This document shows positions 14,301 through 15,594 of a stretch of DNA of 15,594 nt, in pieces. The stretch is taken from contig JAJYOS010000041.1 of the NCBI GenBank assembly GCA_021796055.1, positions 1 to 15,594 of the forward strand. Reading direction: 5' to 3'. Made by a program: the position numbers and the translations under genes. The stretch's first letter is position 1; every line of letters begins with the position of its first letter. The stretch is from Bacteroidota bacterium (GTDB lineage Bacteria; Bacteroidota; Kryptoniia; Kryptoniales; JAKASW01). The notes under the pieces are model-generated. The model did not search any database, was not told the origin of the DNA, and saw only the letters and a list, made by a program, of their open reading frames with translations.

Positions 14301-15594
14301 ATGTGCGGAATCGTCGGATATATAGGTAACAGAATTGCCATACCAATACTTGTGAACGGACTTTACAATCTTGAGTATCGCGGATACGATTCGGCCGGAG
14401 TCGCGGTCGTAAGTAATTCGAAGATTCACTGTGTCAAGTGTCCAGGAAAGGTGGAATTCCTTGCGCGTGCGGTTGTGGGAAGGCTACCTGACTCAGATCT
14501 CGGCATAGCTCACACGCGCTGGGGAACACATGGAGGCCCTTCGGTTCAGAACGCACATCCTCAGTTTGACTGTTCGCAATCTATAGCGGTGGTTCACAAC
14601 GGCGTCATCGAAAATTCTCCGTCGCTCCGGGAATCATTAGCGGAGCTCGGTCATTCTTTCAAATCGGAAACGGATACTGAGGTGATCTCTCATTTAATTG
14701 AAGAAAAATCGAAACACAACAAGACGATAGAAGCTGCAGTTCTTGCTGCCCTCGCAGATCTGGAAGGTACATATGCTCTGGCCATCGTGCACTCCGGCTC
14801 TCCGGACCTGCTGATCGCTGCCCGGAAGGGAAGCCCTCTTATGGTCGGTGTGGGGGAGGGACAATTTATTGTGGCTTCCGATGAAGCTGTTCTGGTGCCT
14901 TATGCGGGGAAGGTGGTGCATCTCTCAGACGGCCAGGCGGCCTTCATCACGAGAGAAGGGGTGAGCATCAGGACACTTGAAAATTCCGAAATACATCTCG
15001 ACATGGATGACGTTAGTCGGTCGGCCGAAGAGATTCAGCGAGGCGGCTACAATCACTTCATGCAAAAAGAAATTTTCGAACAGCCCTTCGCGCTTATCAA
15101 TGTCTTGCGAGGGTGTATATCCGAAGAGGATAAAACCGCCAACGCAGGCGGCCTCCTCCGCGTTATGCCGAGATTGCTCTCAGCGAGACGAATAGTTGTA
15201 ACAGGATCCGGAACTTCATGGCACTCCGCGCTGTACGGAAAGTATGTCCTCGAGAGGTACCTAAGGATACCTGTAGACGTGGAGCGTTCTTCCGATTTCA
15301 CTGACAGGAACCCTGTCGTCGGAAAGGAAGATGTGGTAGTGGCAATAAGTCATAGCGGTGAGACCCTGGACACTCTGGCGGCGATCCGGATCGCCAGGTC
15401 TAAAGGATCGGCGACATTGGTAATCAACAGCACGGGCGGAAGCTCCATCGCCCGTGAATGTGATGCCGGCGTATTTATAAATGCAGACTCTGGATTGGGT
15501 GGCGTTTCCACGCAGACGTTCACATCACAGATGGCTACACTCGTGCTTCTCACGCTTTCTATTACCCGTGGGTGTGAACTGGAATTCAAAGAAT
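14301..15594 (+). CDS. glmS: Glutamine-fructose-6-phosphate aminotransferase (GlmS) or close paralogue, 3' end outside the window
   Basis: GlmS makes glucosamine-6-phosphate from fructose-6-phosphate and glutamine, the first step to UDP-GlcNAc for the cell wall. 431 residues are visible of about 600. Met is removed so that Cys2 acts as the glutaminase nucleophile (MCGIVGYIG). RWGTHG at 73-78 (usually RWATHG), HNGVIEN at 99-105 and ETDTEV at 123-128 complete the amidotransferase half. HFMQKEIFEQP at 252-262 links to the first SIS isomerase domain. There SGTS at 303-306 replaces the usual CGTS, SHSGET at 350-355 replaces SQSGET, and VSTQTF at 402-407 replaces ASTKAF. These contact the sugar phosphate or lie nearby, so a changed sugar or a secondary copy is possible. 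The start has AAGGG 7 bases upstream. The later catalytic residues lie outside the window. Confidence 0.88.
   Translation, partial: MCGIVGYIGNRIAIPILVNGLYNLEYRGYDSAGVAVVSNSKIHCVKCPGKVEFLARAVVGRLPDSDLGIAHTRWGTHGGPSVQNAHPQFDCSQSIAVVHNGVIENSPSLRESLAELGHSFKSETDTEVISHLIEEKSKHNKTIEAAVLAALADLEGTYALAIVHSGSPDLLIAARKGSPLMVGVGEGQFIVASDEAVLVPYAGKVVHLSDGQAAFITREGVSIRTLENSEIHLDMDDVSRSAEEIQRGGYNHFMQKEIFEQPFALINVLRGCISEEDKTANAGGLLRVMPRLLSARRIVVTGSGTSWHSALYGKYVLERYLRIPVDVERSSDFTDRNPVVGKEDVVVAISHSGETLDTLAAIRIARSKGSATLVINSTGGSSIARECDAGVFINADSGLGGVSTQTFTSQMATLVLLTLSITRGCELEFKE

Noticed and set aside
1..15594. CRISPR array, tRNA, rRNA or insertion sequence
   Set aside because: No regularly spaced identical repeats, no tRNA T-loop motif, no transposase-like protein and no paired terminal repeats were seen.

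Overview
The window looks like a chromosomal segment of a bacterium from the Fibrobacterota-Chlorobiota-Bacteroidota (FCB) superphylum, most likely an Ignavibacteriota/Kryptonia-like lineage. Four secreted proteins end in a type A sorting domain of the type IX secretion system (T9SS), three of them with the QNYPNPFNP motif that is frequent in that group. Many genes have clear Shine-Dalgarno sequences, which most Bacteroidia lack, and the G+C content by eye is near one half. The lineage is inferred from these signatures, not from a marker gene.

Left part (1-3015). A rho-independent terminator closes an unseen gene to the left. A minus-strand gene at 128-2170 encodes a secreted YCF48/BNR-type beta-propeller with a fibronectin III domain, a carbohydrate-binding-like module and a T9SS tail. 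Upstream of it lie about 840 bases without a convincing gene. They hold a 62-base leftover of a second T9SS sorting domain, two hairpins and a G-poor degenerate repeat tract.

Centre (3016-11493). This is a chitinase locus. A small receiver-like protein without its phosphoacceptor aspartate overlaps by 4 bases (ATGA) the start of a 1091-residue modular GH18 chitinase (GH18, two Ig-like repeats, two carbohydrate-binding-like modules around a FnIII domain, T9SS tail). A strong terminator follows. After a leader with a 33-codon ORF and two mutually exclusive hairpins comes a tight run of three more GH18 genes. The second and fourth GH18 proteins of the array carry T9SS tails; the third does not. 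All four keep the catalytic D-x-D-x-E core but have Tyr where GH18 enzymes normally have a Trp at the end of strand beta-8.

Right part (11494-15594). Two minus-strand genes converge on the chitinases: a truncated BioF2/CelD-like GNAT protein, then a diverged ComA (phosphosulfolactate synthase)-like TIM barrel. After about 600 bases without a gene, a glmS-type gene starts at 14301 with a good promoter and runs off the window. Its isomerase half has several changed substrate-site residues.

Taken together, the T9SS would export and anchor a set of chitinases and binding proteins, and released GlcNAc would feed amino-sugar metabolism, in which GlmS is a key step. The strongest candidates for something new are the degenerate receiver translationally coupled to a chitinase, the leader in front of the second GH18 run, and the four-member GH18 set sharing one unusual active-site substitution.
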